Assembly (NCBI GenBank): GCA_021203665.1
Contig: JAJQAT010000221.1
Span: 1 to 14,736 of the forward strand
From: Bacillota bacterium
GTDB lineage: Bacteria > Bacillota > Clostridia > UBA1381
Direction: 5' to 3'
DNA length: 14,736 nucleotides
Below, in pieces: positions 8,601-14,480 of the stretch. The notes under the pieces were generated by a model. The model worked only from the letters and a program-made list of their open reading frames with translations, searched no databases and was not told where the DNA came from. Each line of letters starts with the position of its first letter. The stretch's first letter is position 1. Both the position numbers and the translations under genes were made by a program.

Positions 8601-9106
8601 GCATAAAGGACGGGGATATGATAGTCATATGCGCCGCGATTGCGTCAAGGAAAAATAAAACCACCCGCTCGGACGCGCAAATGGCGTTTCTCACGCTGGA
8701 GGACATATACGGAAGCGTGGAATGTATAGTATTCCCAAAGGTTCTCACGGAATTTTCGCCGATTTTGCAGGAGGATAATCTTGTGGCTGTTTCGGCAAGG
8801 CTTTCCGTGCGCGAGGACGAGGAGCCGAAGCTTTTGATGCAGTCGGTTCAGCCGCTTGACGCGGCTCTATCTTCAAAAAAGGAGCCCGAGAGGCTTTATA
8901 TCCGCCTTGAAACAAGAAACGAGGAAGCATTGAAAACGGTTTATGAAAGTCTCGCGCCGTACCAAGGAGATATGGAGGTCCGCTTGTTTTTTAAGGACAC
9001 AAAGAAAATGGCTTCGGTGCCGCGCAGATTGTGGTTTAACGGCACGCAAAACGCCCTGTATGATATAAAAACCATATTCGGCGACGATAATGTGAGAATA
9101 AAATAG
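5639..9106 (+). CDS. dnaE: DNA polymerase III alpha subunit DnaE
   Basis: The C-family replicative polymerase subunit of the DnaE type, 1155 residues. In Firmicutes that also have PolC, DnaE usually extends RNA primers; whether PolC exists here is outside the window. An N-terminal PHP domain keeps apparent metal ligands: the HLHTH run at 5-9, D40-H41 in ITDHGSMYG, E66, C137, and D205 and H207 in NDIHY, so it may bind metal and could have proofreading-type activity. The catalytic aspartates are in PDIDIDF (D396, D398), with the third at D549 in LKMDFLGLR. GPGRGSAAGS precedes them. Helix-hairpin-helix and OB-type regions follow (the latter around residues 1000-1080), then a C-terminal domain. 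ATG 5639 has AAGGAGA at 5624-5630 with 8-base spacing; the frame is open upstream to 5591 but into the palindromic element, so that extension is unlikely. Confidence 0.97.
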   Translation: MEFCHLHTHTEYSLLDGEASIKKLVARVKELGMDSCAITDHGSMYGAVDFYREAKAQGIHPVIGCEVYMAPRTRFDKVHDIDNKTSHLILLAENQKGYQNLIKMVSSGYIDGFYYKPRIDFDLLREHSEGIIVLSACLAGEVPKALLRGDYNGAKEIVERYVSVVGKDNYFLEIQDHGISDQKRIIPDIIKLSKETGVGLVATNDIHYLTKADAKYQDVLMCIQMEKTVDDPNRMKFETEEFYIKSPEEMASLFDYAPEAIENTEKIAKRCSVDFDFNTRHLPAFDVPDGKDAFEYLTELCREGLKKRYSPVTDELRARLDYELGVIKSMGFVDYFLIVWDFIHFANNNGVMVGPGRGSAAGSIVAYTLGITKVDPIKYGLIFERFLNPERVSMPDIDIDFAPEGRQKVIEYVVKKYGEEQVAQIVTFGTMKAKLAIRDVGRALNIPYAEVDKVAKLVPFDLKMTIKKAIDISSELRTLYENDPKIKELLETSMALEGLPRHASTHAAGVVITSEPIVNYVPLQLNADNFITTQYTKDTVESLGLLKMDFLGLRNLTVIENAVKIIKKTRGIDLDIDNIDYNKREVYELISSGNTDGVFQLESAGMQSFMQELRPETFEDIIAGIALYRPGPMEQIPRYIENKKHPDRITYKHPLLEGILNVSYGCMVYQEQVLEIVRVLAGYSLGKADQMRRTISKKKADAMKVERRNFIYGSEDGEIPGCIKNGIDESTAIAIFDEINDFANYAFNKSHAAAYAFVAYQTAYLKTFYPVEYMASLISSIDDLDKINHYIANCKDMNIDRLPPDVNKSEDTFTVENGSIRFGLSAIKNVGRAMIINLVNERKNNGDFKSFADFIDRMAGKDMNKRALEGLIYCGAFDSMGIKRSQLLAVYERALEGSAKDARDNVAGQMSLFDAMDEQTEMEFPDIPELDKKALLKMEKQSTGLYFSGHPMEEYEDRIKKLTKYNISDILTSVRRDDEGNYHSVDGGIKDGDMIVICAAIASRKNKTTRSDAQMAFLTLEDIYGSVECIVFPKVLTEFSPILQEDNLVAVSARLSVREDEEPKLLMQSVQPLDAALSSKKEPERLYIRLETRNEEALKTVYESLAPYQGDMEVRLFFKDTKKMASVPRRLWFNGTQNALYDIKTIFGDDNVRIK

Positions 9107-9128
9107 TGAAAATAACCAAAACATTATT

Positions 9129-9162
9129 AAGAGTAAATAAATTTTTTAATGTATTTACTCTT
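9129..9162. terminator. 11-bp hairpin after dnaE, possible weak terminator
   Basis: AAGAGTAAATA (9129-9139) pairs perfectly with TATTTACTCTT (9152-9162) across a T-rich 12-base loop, 22 bases after the dnaE stop. The stem is AT-rich and no run of T follows, so it is at best a weak terminator. A stabilising 3' hairpin for the dnaE message is the alternative. Confidence 0.4.
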
Positions 9163-9189
9163 GCAAAATTCTCCAAAATGCTATATTAT
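9161..9189 (+). promoter_or_regulatory. candidate promoter for mtrB-pfkA
   Basis: TTGCAA at 9161-9166 and TATTAT at 9184-9189 are separated by 17 bases. A perfect TATAAT also sits at 9189-9194 but has no -35 at good spacing. Initiation would fall near 9196, giving a leader of about 65 bases with one tiny hairpin (CCGC-CTT-GCGG, 9211-9221). The site lies directly after the dnaE hairpin, suggesting a transcription-unit boundary. The very TA-rich context lowers confidence. Confidence 0.5.
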
Positions 9190-9262
9190 ATAATATATAT
9201 TCGGAATTTACCGCCTTGCGGCTGTATTTTCTGAAATCACGGAAACATATGAGGTAATTAAT

Positions 9263-9475
9263 ATGGACGATTACATTGTAATAAAGGCGCTTGAAAACGG
9301 TGTCAATATTATAGGACTTACAAGAGGCAGGGACACTAAATTTCATCATACCGAAAAGCTTGACAAGGGCGAGGTATATATAGCGCAGTTTACAGAGGTT
9401 ACATCGGCAATAAAAATAAACGGCGCGGCTGAGATATATACCAAACACGGCAAACTCGTGTCGGGTGAGAGATAA
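9263..9475 (+). CDS. mtrB: trp RNA-binding attenuation protein (TRAP)
   Basis: A 70-residue protein that matches Bacillus TRAP over nearly its whole length, lacking only five N-terminal residues. TRAP forms an 11-subunit ring; when it binds tryptophan it wraps RNA carrying spaced GAG/UAG triplets and thereby represses trp genes. Conserved stretches visible here are VIKA (6-9), GVNIIGLTRG (13-22), DTKFHH (24-29), EKLDKGEV (31-38), IAQFTE (40-45) and TSAIK (47-51). Tryptophan-pocket threonines T20, T25, T44 and T47 are kept, as are RNA-contact residues E31, K32 and K51 (E36, K37 and K56 in B. subtilis numbering). The third basic RNA contact, R58, is N53 here, and H51 is V46. The start ATG has GAGGT at 9251-9255. 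Nearby are dnaE and pfkA, not trp or folate genes. Identity is secure; RNA specificity may differ. Confidence 0.93.
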   Translation: MDDYIVIKALENGVNIIGLTRGRDTKFHHTEKLDKGEVYIAQFTEVTSAIKINGAAEIYTKHGKLVSGER

Positions 9476-9509
9476 GGATTCCGTATCCGATACGGCAGGA
9501 GGTAAATAT

Positions 9510-9710
9510 ATGTGGACGGTAGTTTATGTATCGCAGTCATTGGAAACATCAAAAAATCTGATTGATGTGCTTTTGGAAAACAAGGTTATTTCCAAATTAA
9601 GACGCGCAAACAGCTGCGGACAAGAAGAGGGCGGCTGCTATGAGGTGCTTGTGCCTAGCACAGAGCTTGAAGCGGCGCAGGATTTGATTTTTGAAAATGA
9701 ATTATTTTAA
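9510..9710 (+). CDS. small DUF2007-like protein of unknown function
   Basis: A 66-residue protein with the pattern of a small alpha/beta fold: an opening strand (WTVVYVSQS, residues 2-10), a helix (about 12-24), a strand carrying RR at 31-32, a short loop with two cysteines (C36 and C43 in SCGQEEGGC), a strand EVLVPS (45-50) and a final helix. This resembles proteins I associate with the DUF2007 'putative signal-transducing' type seen beside pfkA in Clostridia, sometimes mislabelled as glutamate decarboxylase; the assignment is from memory and tentative. AGGAGGT at 9497-9503 with 6-base spacing fixes ATG 9510. An upstream ATG at 9465 would overlap mtrB and lacks such a site. It sits 34 bases after mtrB and 23 before pfkA, so co-expression with both is likely. 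No catalytic residues are evident. Confidence 0.8.
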   Translation: MWTVVYVSQSLETSKNLIDVLLENKVISKLRRANSCGQEEGGCYEVLVPSTELEAAQDLIFENELF

Positions 9711-9733
9711 CTTTCGCGGGAGGATTAACAATT

Positions 9734-10711
9734 ATGGAAAACAAAAACGTAAGAACAATCGGTGTTTTGACAAGCGGCGGCGACGCTCCGGGAATGAACG
9801 CGGCAATCCGCGCCGTTGTCAGAGTAGGCTCGTATTACGGCTTGAAGGTATTCGGCGTAAGACGCGGATACAACGGCTTGATTAACGGAGAATTGGTGGA
9901 AATGAACGCCAGATCCGTTTCCGAAATACTTCAAAGAGGCGGAACCATTCTTCAGACGGCGCGCTGTCTTGAATTTAAGGAGCCCGCGGGAGTTAAAAAG
10001 GCGGTTGATATAGCGAGGGTGTTCGGCTTGGACGGACTTATCGTTGTCGGCGGCGACGGCTCGTTCAGAGGAGCGAGAGATCTTTGCGCGGCGGGACTTC
10101 CGACAATCGCCATGCCCGGCACGATAGATAACGACATAAGCTGCAGCGAGTACACCGTCGGTTACGATACCTGTCTTAACACGGTTAAGGACGCTGTCGA
10201 TAAGATAAGAGACACGGCGCAGAGCCACGAGAGATGCTCAATCATAGAGGTTATGGGCAGAGCCGCGGGATATATCGCGATTCAGGCGGGTATCGCCTGC
10301 GGCGCGGAGGTTATTCTTGTGCCCGAGAGAAAGTGGAGCTTTGACGAGGATATTCTTCGCCCGATTCTTGAGAGTAAGTCGAGAGGAAGAAAGCACTCCA
10401 TCATAATCGTTGCCGAGGGTATAGGCGGCGTTATCGAGATGGCAAAGGAAATCGAGGAAAAAACCGGTATTGAATCGAGAGCCACCATTTTGGGTCACGT
10501 TCAGAGAGGCGGAAGCCCGACCGTGCGCGACAGAGTTGTCGCGAGCGAGATGGGAGGCAAGGCTGTTGAATTGCTGATTGAAGGCAAGCAGAACAGAATT
10601 GTATGTATGCGTAATCATGAAATAGTTGACGTTGATATTGAAGAGGGTCTCGCAATGAAAAAGGAACTGCCTCAGCAGCTTGTAGACTTGGCGAAAAAAT
10701 TATCGGTATAA
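9734..10711 (+). CDS. pfkA: ATP-dependent 6-phosphofructokinase
   Basis: Phosphorylates fructose 6-phosphate to fructose 1,6-bisphosphate, the committed step of glycolysis, as a cytoplasmic tetramer. At 325 residues it is slightly longer than the 319-320 of E. coli and Bacillus. The N-terminal LTSGGDAPGMNAAIRAVVR loop is intact. GGDGS at 106-110 has glycine at the position that marks ATP rather than pyrophosphate use. The catalytic base is D132 in PGTIDND, and the E-V-MGR-AG stretch (EVMGRAAG) that binds the sugar phosphate follows. GHVQRGGSP is present in the C-terminal half. GGGAGGA at 9718-9724 gives 9-base spacing to ATG 9734. It probably shares transcription with mtrB and the small gene upstream. 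pyk lies downstream, but a multi-hairpin spacer with a terminator-like end intervenes. Confidence 0.97.
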   Translation: MENKNVRTIGVLTSGGDAPGMNAAIRAVVRVGSYYGLKVFGVRRGYNGLINGELVEMNARSVSEILQRGGTILQTARCLEFKEPAGVKKAVDIARVFGLDGLIVVGGDGSFRGARDLCAAGLPTIAMPGTIDNDISCSEYTVGYDTCLNTVKDAVDKIRDTAQSHERCSIIEVMGRAAGYIAIQAGIACGAEVILVPERKWSFDEDILRPILESKSRGRKHSIIIVAEGIGGVIEMAKEIEEKTGIESRATILGHVQRGGSPTVRDRVVASEMGGKAVELLIEGKQNRIVCMRNHEIVDVDIEEGLAMKKELPQQLVDLAKKLSV

Positions 10712-10724
10712 CGCGGAAAGTAAG

Positions 10725-10989
10725 GGGCAGACTATGTCTGCTCTGGGCTGTCAACAGGTATATACCTGTCGACAGCGAAAAAAGCGTTTTGTAAAAACAC
10801 TTTTTTCAACTATCTTCAAAGAAAAAACCAAAAGTTCCTCCTGCGTCGAAACTTTAGGTTTTAAGCCATTTTTGACGCACATGTCGTCAAAAATGATTTT
10901 ATTCGAGGTTAGCACCTCGAGCACCCAAAAACAAGGTAAACAAAACCTAACCGGTTTTGTTTATGGTCTCGGGCAGACTATGTCTGCCC
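10725..10989. repeat. cluster of eight consecutive hairpins in the pfkA-pyk spacer
   Basis: Nearly all of this 265-base stretch is palindromic. Hairpins: H1 10725-10743 (8 bp, one G-T); H2 10747-10776 (13 bp, one mismatch); H3 10777-10807 (13 bp, one mismatch); H4 10824-10862 (12 bp, one A-A mismatch); H5 10867-10895 (11 bp, perfect); H6 10903-10920 (7 bp, perfect); H7 10936-10964 (12 bp, one G-T); H8 10971-10989 (8 bp, perfect, followed by TTTT). By my count 168 of 265 bases are paired. Stem sequences differ, except that H1 and H8 share GGGCAGACTATGTCTGC. The right arm of H3 could instead pair with 10821-10827, giving a rival fold. It could be a composite palindromic repeat or a structured RNA; I do not recognise a named family. 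The rest of the 10712-11044 spacer holds only the pyk ribosome site. Confidence 0.8.
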
Positions 10990-10993
10990 TTTT
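10971..10993 (+). terminator. likely intrinsic terminator after pfkA
   Basis: GGGCAGAC-TAT-GTCTGCCC is a perfect 8-bp GC-rich stem with a 3-base loop, followed by TTTTG. The T run is short, so some transcripts may read into pyk, 51 bases further on. H3 (10777-10807), ending in six T and one C, is a second terminator-like candidate in the same spacer. Confidence 0.6.
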
Positions 10994-11044
10994 GTGGATT
11001 TAAATTAATTAATTCGGACAATCTGAAGAAAAGGAGAAAAGCGT

Positions 11045-12799
11045 ATGAGAAGAACTAAAATTGTTTGTACAATGGGTCCCGCTACGGACAGCGAGGAGGT
11101 TTTAAGAGACCTGATGCTAAGCGGTATGGATGTGGCGCGTCTTAATTTTTCGCACGGCACGCACGAGGAGGCTCTCGTGAGAATAAACCGCATAAAAAAG
11201 GTCAGAGATGAGCTTGATATTCCCGTTGCCATACTTCTTGACACAAAGGGTCCTGAGGTAAGAATAAAGGACTTTAAGGACGGCAAGGTCGAGCTTAAGG
11301 AGGGACAGAATTTCACTCTTTGCACGGAGGACGTGGAGGGCGACGAAAACCAGGTTTCCATCACCTACGCCGATCTTCCCAAGGACGTTAGAGCCGGAAA
11401 CAGAATTCTTATAGACGACGGACTTATCGAGATGGAGGTACTCGGCGTAAAGAGTACAAAGATTCTGTGCCAGGTAAAAAACGGCGGCGTAGTTTCAAAT
11501 AAAAAGGGCGTAAATATACCCAACGTATCGCTTTCAATGCCGTATATGAGCGAAAAGGACGTTGACGATATACTGTTCGGAATAGAGCAGGACGTGGACT
11601 TTATAGCGGCGTCGTTCGTAAGAACCGCCGACGACGTAAAGGAAATAAAAAATCTGCTCCAGCATCACGGCGGCAGAAGCATAAACGTGATAGCAAAGAT
11701 AGAAAACGCCGAGGGCGTTGAAAATATTGACGATATTATCCGCGAGTCTAACGGAATAATGGTAGCGCGCGGCGATATGGGTGTTGAAATAGATATGCAG
11801 GATTTGCCTGTTATACAGAAAAGCCTTATCAAAAAGACCTACAGAGCGGGTAAGGTTGTTATAACGGCAACTCAAATGCTTGATTCCATGATAAGAAATC
11901 CGAGACCGACAAGAGCCGAAACAACCGACGTTGCCAACGCTATTTACGACGGAACAAGCGCGATAATGCTTTCGGGTGAAACGGCGATAGGCAAGTACCC
12001 CGTTGAAACGGTAAAGACAATGGCGTCAATCGCGGAAAGAACGGAAAACGATATAGACTATGTTAAGCGTCTTGAAAGAATGAATTTCGATTCGCGTATG
12101 GATGTCACCAACGCCATAAGCCACGCTACCTGCACGACGGCGCACGATTTGCACGCCGCGGCGGTAATCGCGCTCACCTATTCGGGCGGAACGGCTATGC
12201 AAATTTCGAGATTCAGACCGTCCTGTCCGATTATCGCGCCGACGCTCAGCGTAAAGGCGCGCCGTCAGCTTAATCTTTCGTGGGGTGTAATGCCTATTAT
12301 GAGTGAGGCGAGGAGCAATACCGACGAGCTTTTTGACCACGCGGTTGAGTGCGCGCAGAAGACGGGCATCATAAAGGACGGCGACCTTGTTGTAATCACC
12401 GGAGGTATGCCGATGGGCGTTGCCGGAACAACAAATATAATGAAGGTTCATCTTGTCGGACATATTCTTGTAAGCGGAAAGGGACTTGACGCAATCAGAG
12501 CGACGGCGAACGTATGCGTCGCGACGAGCTGCGAGGAGCTGAAGAAGAATTTCTGCGACGGCGATATAGTTGTAACGAATAATATCACAAAGGATATGAT
12601 TTCCACCTTGAAAAAGGCGGCGGGTATTATATCCGAGGAAACGGGCGAGGCTAATAACGCGAGCGTGCTTGCGGCGGCGTTGGATATACCCGTAATCGTC
12701 GCGGCTCCGGGCGCCACCAAGGTGCTGAAGAGCGGCACTACAATTACAATGGACGCAAAACGCGGATTGGTATATTCCGGCACCGAAAAAATTCTTTGA
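11045..12799 (+). CDS. pyk: pyruvate kinase with C-terminal PEP-utiliser-like domain
   Basis: Transfers phosphate from phosphoenolpyruvate to ADP, the last step of glycolysis. The protein has 584 residues, matching the long Bacillus form (about 585) rather than the 470-residue enterobacterial one. Landmarks are TKIVCTMGPA at the N-terminus, RLNFSHG, DTKGPEVRI, the catalytic lysine K218 with metal ligand E220 in IAKIEN, D244 in ARGDMGVE, and MLDSMIRNPRPTRAE. Roughly residues 480-584 form the extra domain related to the phosphohistidine domain of PEP synthase and PTS enzyme I. Its usual TSHAA-type histidine segment reads ANNAS at 536-540, so it cannot carry phosphate on that histidine and is presumably structural or regulatory, as known for other long pyruvate kinases. 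AAGGAG at 11031-11036 precedes ATG 11045. The next gene follows after 43 bases without a terminator. Confidence 0.97.
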   Translation: MRRTKIVCTMGPATDSEEVLRDLMLSGMDVARLNFSHGTHEEALVRINRIKKVRDELDIPVAILLDTKGPEVRIKDFKDGKVELKEGQNFTLCTEDVEGDENQVSITYADLPKDVRAGNRILIDDGLIEMEVLGVKSTKILCQVKNGGVVSNKKGVNIPNVSLSMPYMSEKDVDDILFGIEQDVDFIAASFVRTADDVKEIKNLLQHHGGRSINVIAKIENAEGVENIDDIIRESNGIMVARGDMGVEIDMQDLPVIQKSLIKKTYRAGKVVITATQMLDSMIRNPRPTRAETTDVANAIYDGTSAIMLSGETAIGKYPVETVKTMASIAERTENDIDYVKRLERMNFDSRMDVTNAISHATCTTAHDLHAAAVIALTYSGGTAMQISRFRPSCPIIAPTLSVKARRQLNLSWGVMPIMSEARSNTDELFDHAVECAQKTGIIKDGDLVVITGGMPMGVAGTTNIMKVHLVGHILVSGKGLDAIRATANVCVATSCEELKKNFCDGDIVVTNNITKDMISTLKKAAGIISEETGEANNASVLAAALDIPVIVAAPGATKVLKSGTTITMDAKRGLVYSGTEKIL

Positions 12800-12842
12800 T
12801 TTGCCGAAAAATTCGCGTAAAAACTAAGGGGGGAGAAAATAA

Positions 12843-13271
12843 ATGTCTTTTGTGAGCGAATCGTATTTGACGGTAAGATACGCGGAAACCGATATGATGG
12901 GAATAGTCCATCATTCCAGGTATTATCCGTGGTTTGAGGTTGCGCGTACCGATTTTATAAAAAAGAGCGGCATGACCTATACCGAAATGGAAAATATGGG
13001 CATACTTCTTCCGCTTACGGAAACCGCGGCGAAATATTACCACGGACTTAAATATGAGGACGAGGCTGTTGTTAAGTGCAAGCTGACAAAGCTCGGCGTG
13101 GCGCGCTGCGAGTTCAGCTATGAGGTATATAAGCTGCCGGAAATGAAGCTTATGACCGAGGGCAAAACCGGACACGGATTTGTGAACAAGGATTTTGTGC
13201 CGATAAACCTAAAAAAACGCCATCCGGAAGTGTGGGAAAAATTTAATGAGCTGTTGTACAAGGAGGACTGA
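12843..13271 (+). CDS. hotdog-fold acyl-CoA thioesterase, YbgC/FcbC type
   Basis: A 142-residue single hotdog-domain protein of the 4-hydroxybenzoyl-CoA thioesterase group, which hydrolyses acyl-CoA or acyl-carrier thioesters in the cytoplasm. The family active-site segment is clear: residues 12-32 contain RYAETDMMGIVHHSRY and WFE, with D17 in the position of the catalytic aspartate and H23-H24 and Y27 as in relatives. The second half (CEFSYEVY, then GKTGHGFVNKDFVPINLKK) is typical of the fold's later strands. The substrate cannot be told from sequence. AAGGGGGGAG at 12826-12835 is an unusually strong ribosome site, 7 bases before ATG 12843. The stop is two bases before the next ATG, so it is tightly coupled to the dehydrogenase that follows and probably read through from pyk. 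Confidence 0.9.
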   Translation: MSFVSESYLTVRYAETDMMGIVHHSRYYPWFEVARTDFIKKSGMTYTEMENMGILLPLTETAAKYYHGLKYEDEAVVKCKLTKLGVARCEFSYEVYKLPEMKLMTEGKTGHGFVNKDFVPINLKKRHPEVWEKFNELLYKED

Positions 13272-13273
13272 TT

Positions 13274-14239
13274 ATGAAAACGGTAATCCTTGACGCGAAG
13301 ACTCTCGGCGCGGATATGGAATTTTCTCAGTTTGAAAAATTCGGAGAGCTAAGGGTTTATCAAACGACATCCCAATTACAGCTTGAGGAAAGAATAAAGG
13401 ACGCCGAGATAATAATCGTCAACAAAATACTTCTTAACGAAAGCAATCTTGCCTGCGCAAAAAAGCTTAAATTGATATGCGTTACGGCGACCGGATACGA
13501 TAATGTAGATATAAATTATTGCTGGAGAAAAGAGATAGGCGTGTGCAACGTGCGCGGATATTCCACCGATTCCGTCGCGCAGCTTACCGTTTCTATGGCG
13601 CTGTCGCTTATGACGCATTTGGGCGAGTTTGATAAGTACGTAAAGAGCGGAAGATACGCGATAAGCGGAGTTCAGAATCATCTGAAGCCGTATTTTAACG
13701 AGATTTCCGGCAAGACCTGGGGCATAATCGGTCTCGGAAATATAGGCGGACAGGTCGCGCGCATAGCCGGCGCGATGGGCGTTAATATCGTCGTGAATCC
13801 CCATAAGAAAATTGAGGGTTATAATTGCATGAGCCTTGACGAGCTTTGCGCCGTTTCGGATATTATATCCGTTCATGTGCCTCTTACGGCGGAAACAAGG
13901 GGTATGATAAATGAAAAGCACATAGCCGAAATGAAGGACGGCGTAATATTCATAAATGTTTCCAGGGGTGCCGTAGCGGACGAGGAGGCACTTGTCGCGG
14001 CGTTTGAAAACGGCAAAATAGGCGGCTTGGGCATCGATGTGTACTCGGAGGAGCCAATGACAACGCGAAGTCCGTATAACAGAATCCTCGATAAAAATAA
14101 TGTAATTTTCACGCCGCATATGGCGTGGGGCGCTTATGAGGCGCGCGTAAGATGTATGGATGAAATCTTCAAGAATATTGACACGTTTATAATGGGCGGA
14201 AAAAGAAACAGAGTTGATTTGAGTAAAAATACTCCGTAA
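13274..14239 (+). CDS. D-2-hydroxyacid dehydrogenase, glycerate-dehydrogenase-like
   Basis: An NAD(H)-dependent oxidoreductase that interconverts 2-hydroxyacids and 2-ketoacids, 321 residues. The Rossmann motif GLGNIG spans 153-158 within TWGIIGLGNIGG. The catalytic triad of the family is in place: R231 in NVSRGA, E260 in YSEEP and H282 in TPHMAWG. The C-terminal HMAWG-Y-EAR and N-terminal layout look most like HprA-type glycerate dehydrogenase/hydroxypyruvate reductase, but D-lactate or other 2-ketoacids cannot be excluded, and I would not name a gene. AAGGAGG at 13260-13266 lies inside the end of the thioesterase gene, 7 bases before ATG 13274. Being last in a run from pyk, it may draw on glycolytic intermediates; this is inference. 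A clear terminator follows 15 bases after the stop. Confidence 0.93.
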   Translation: MKTVILDAKTLGADMEFSQFEKFGELRVYQTTSQLQLEERIKDAEIIIVNKILLNESNLACAKKLKLICVTATGYDNVDINYCWRKEIGVCNVRGYSTDSVAQLTVSMALSLMTHLGEFDKYVKSGRYAISGVQNHLKPYFNEISGKTWGIIGLGNIGGQVARIAGAMGVNIVVNPHKKIEGYNCMSLDELCAVSDIISVHVPLTAETRGMINEKHIAEMKDGVIFINVSRGAVADEEALVAAFENGKIGGLGIDVYSEEPMTTRSPYNRILDKNNVIFTPHMAWGAYEARVRCMDEIFKNIDTFIMGGKRNRVDLSKNTP

Positions 14240-14253
14240 TACAGCCGCACTTT

Positions 14254-14292
14254 AAAATAACGCCGGCGGAGGTCGGCGTTATTTTTGTTTTT
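14254..14292 (+). terminator. intrinsic terminator closing the pyk-dehydrogenase run
   Basis: AAAATAACGCCG (14254-14265) pairs perfectly with CGGCGTTATTTT (14274-14285) over an 8-base loop and is followed by TGTTTTT. The stem is 12 bp with a GC core, a classic rho-independent terminator. Confidence 0.93.
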
Positions 14293-14368
14293 GGCGAAGA
14301 AAAATTGTGTTCAAAAACGCGGGGAAACCACAATATATAGGAAGTAAAAAATTTTTTGAAAAAAATCG

Positions 14369-14424
14369 AAAAAAGGTGTTGACAAAGGATAAAAAAGGTG
14401 GTAATATATTTGAGCTGTCGCAAG
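14369..14424 (+). promoter_or_regulatory. rRNA-type promoter P1
   Basis: TTGACA at 14379-14384 and TAATAT at 14402-14407 are 17 bases apart, with long A and T tracts upstream (14345-14374) like an UP element. Initiation should fall near 14413. The start region AGCTGTCGCAAG (14413-14424) is repeated exactly at P2. It is the first of two near-identical copies, 112 bp apart, as is common before 16S rRNA genes in Clostridia. Confidence 0.88.
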
Positions 14425-14480
14425 GCGGCGGACACATTTGAAGCCTTGAAAATGTCTGAAAATTTTTTTCAAAAAAAATA

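Noticed and set aside
9107..9734. TRAP-type triplet arrays (six or more GAG/TAG/AAG spaced by 2-3 bases) near mtrB or pfkA.
   Set aside because: I read for them and found only coding-region clusters with irregular or 6-base spacing, so autoregulation by TRAP is not supported here.
10725..10989. CRISPR array.
   Set aside because: The hairpins differ in sequence and spacing, and there are no repeated direct units apart from the two end palindromes, nor any cas gene.
10734..11003. An 89-codon open frame running through the whole hairpin cluster on the plus strand.
   Set aside because: It starts inside hairpin H1, has only a GGGG run as a possible ribosome site, and its two ends repeat MSAL because of the H1/H8 duplication. 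The palindromic structure explains the DNA better. A conserved frame in relatives would reopen it.
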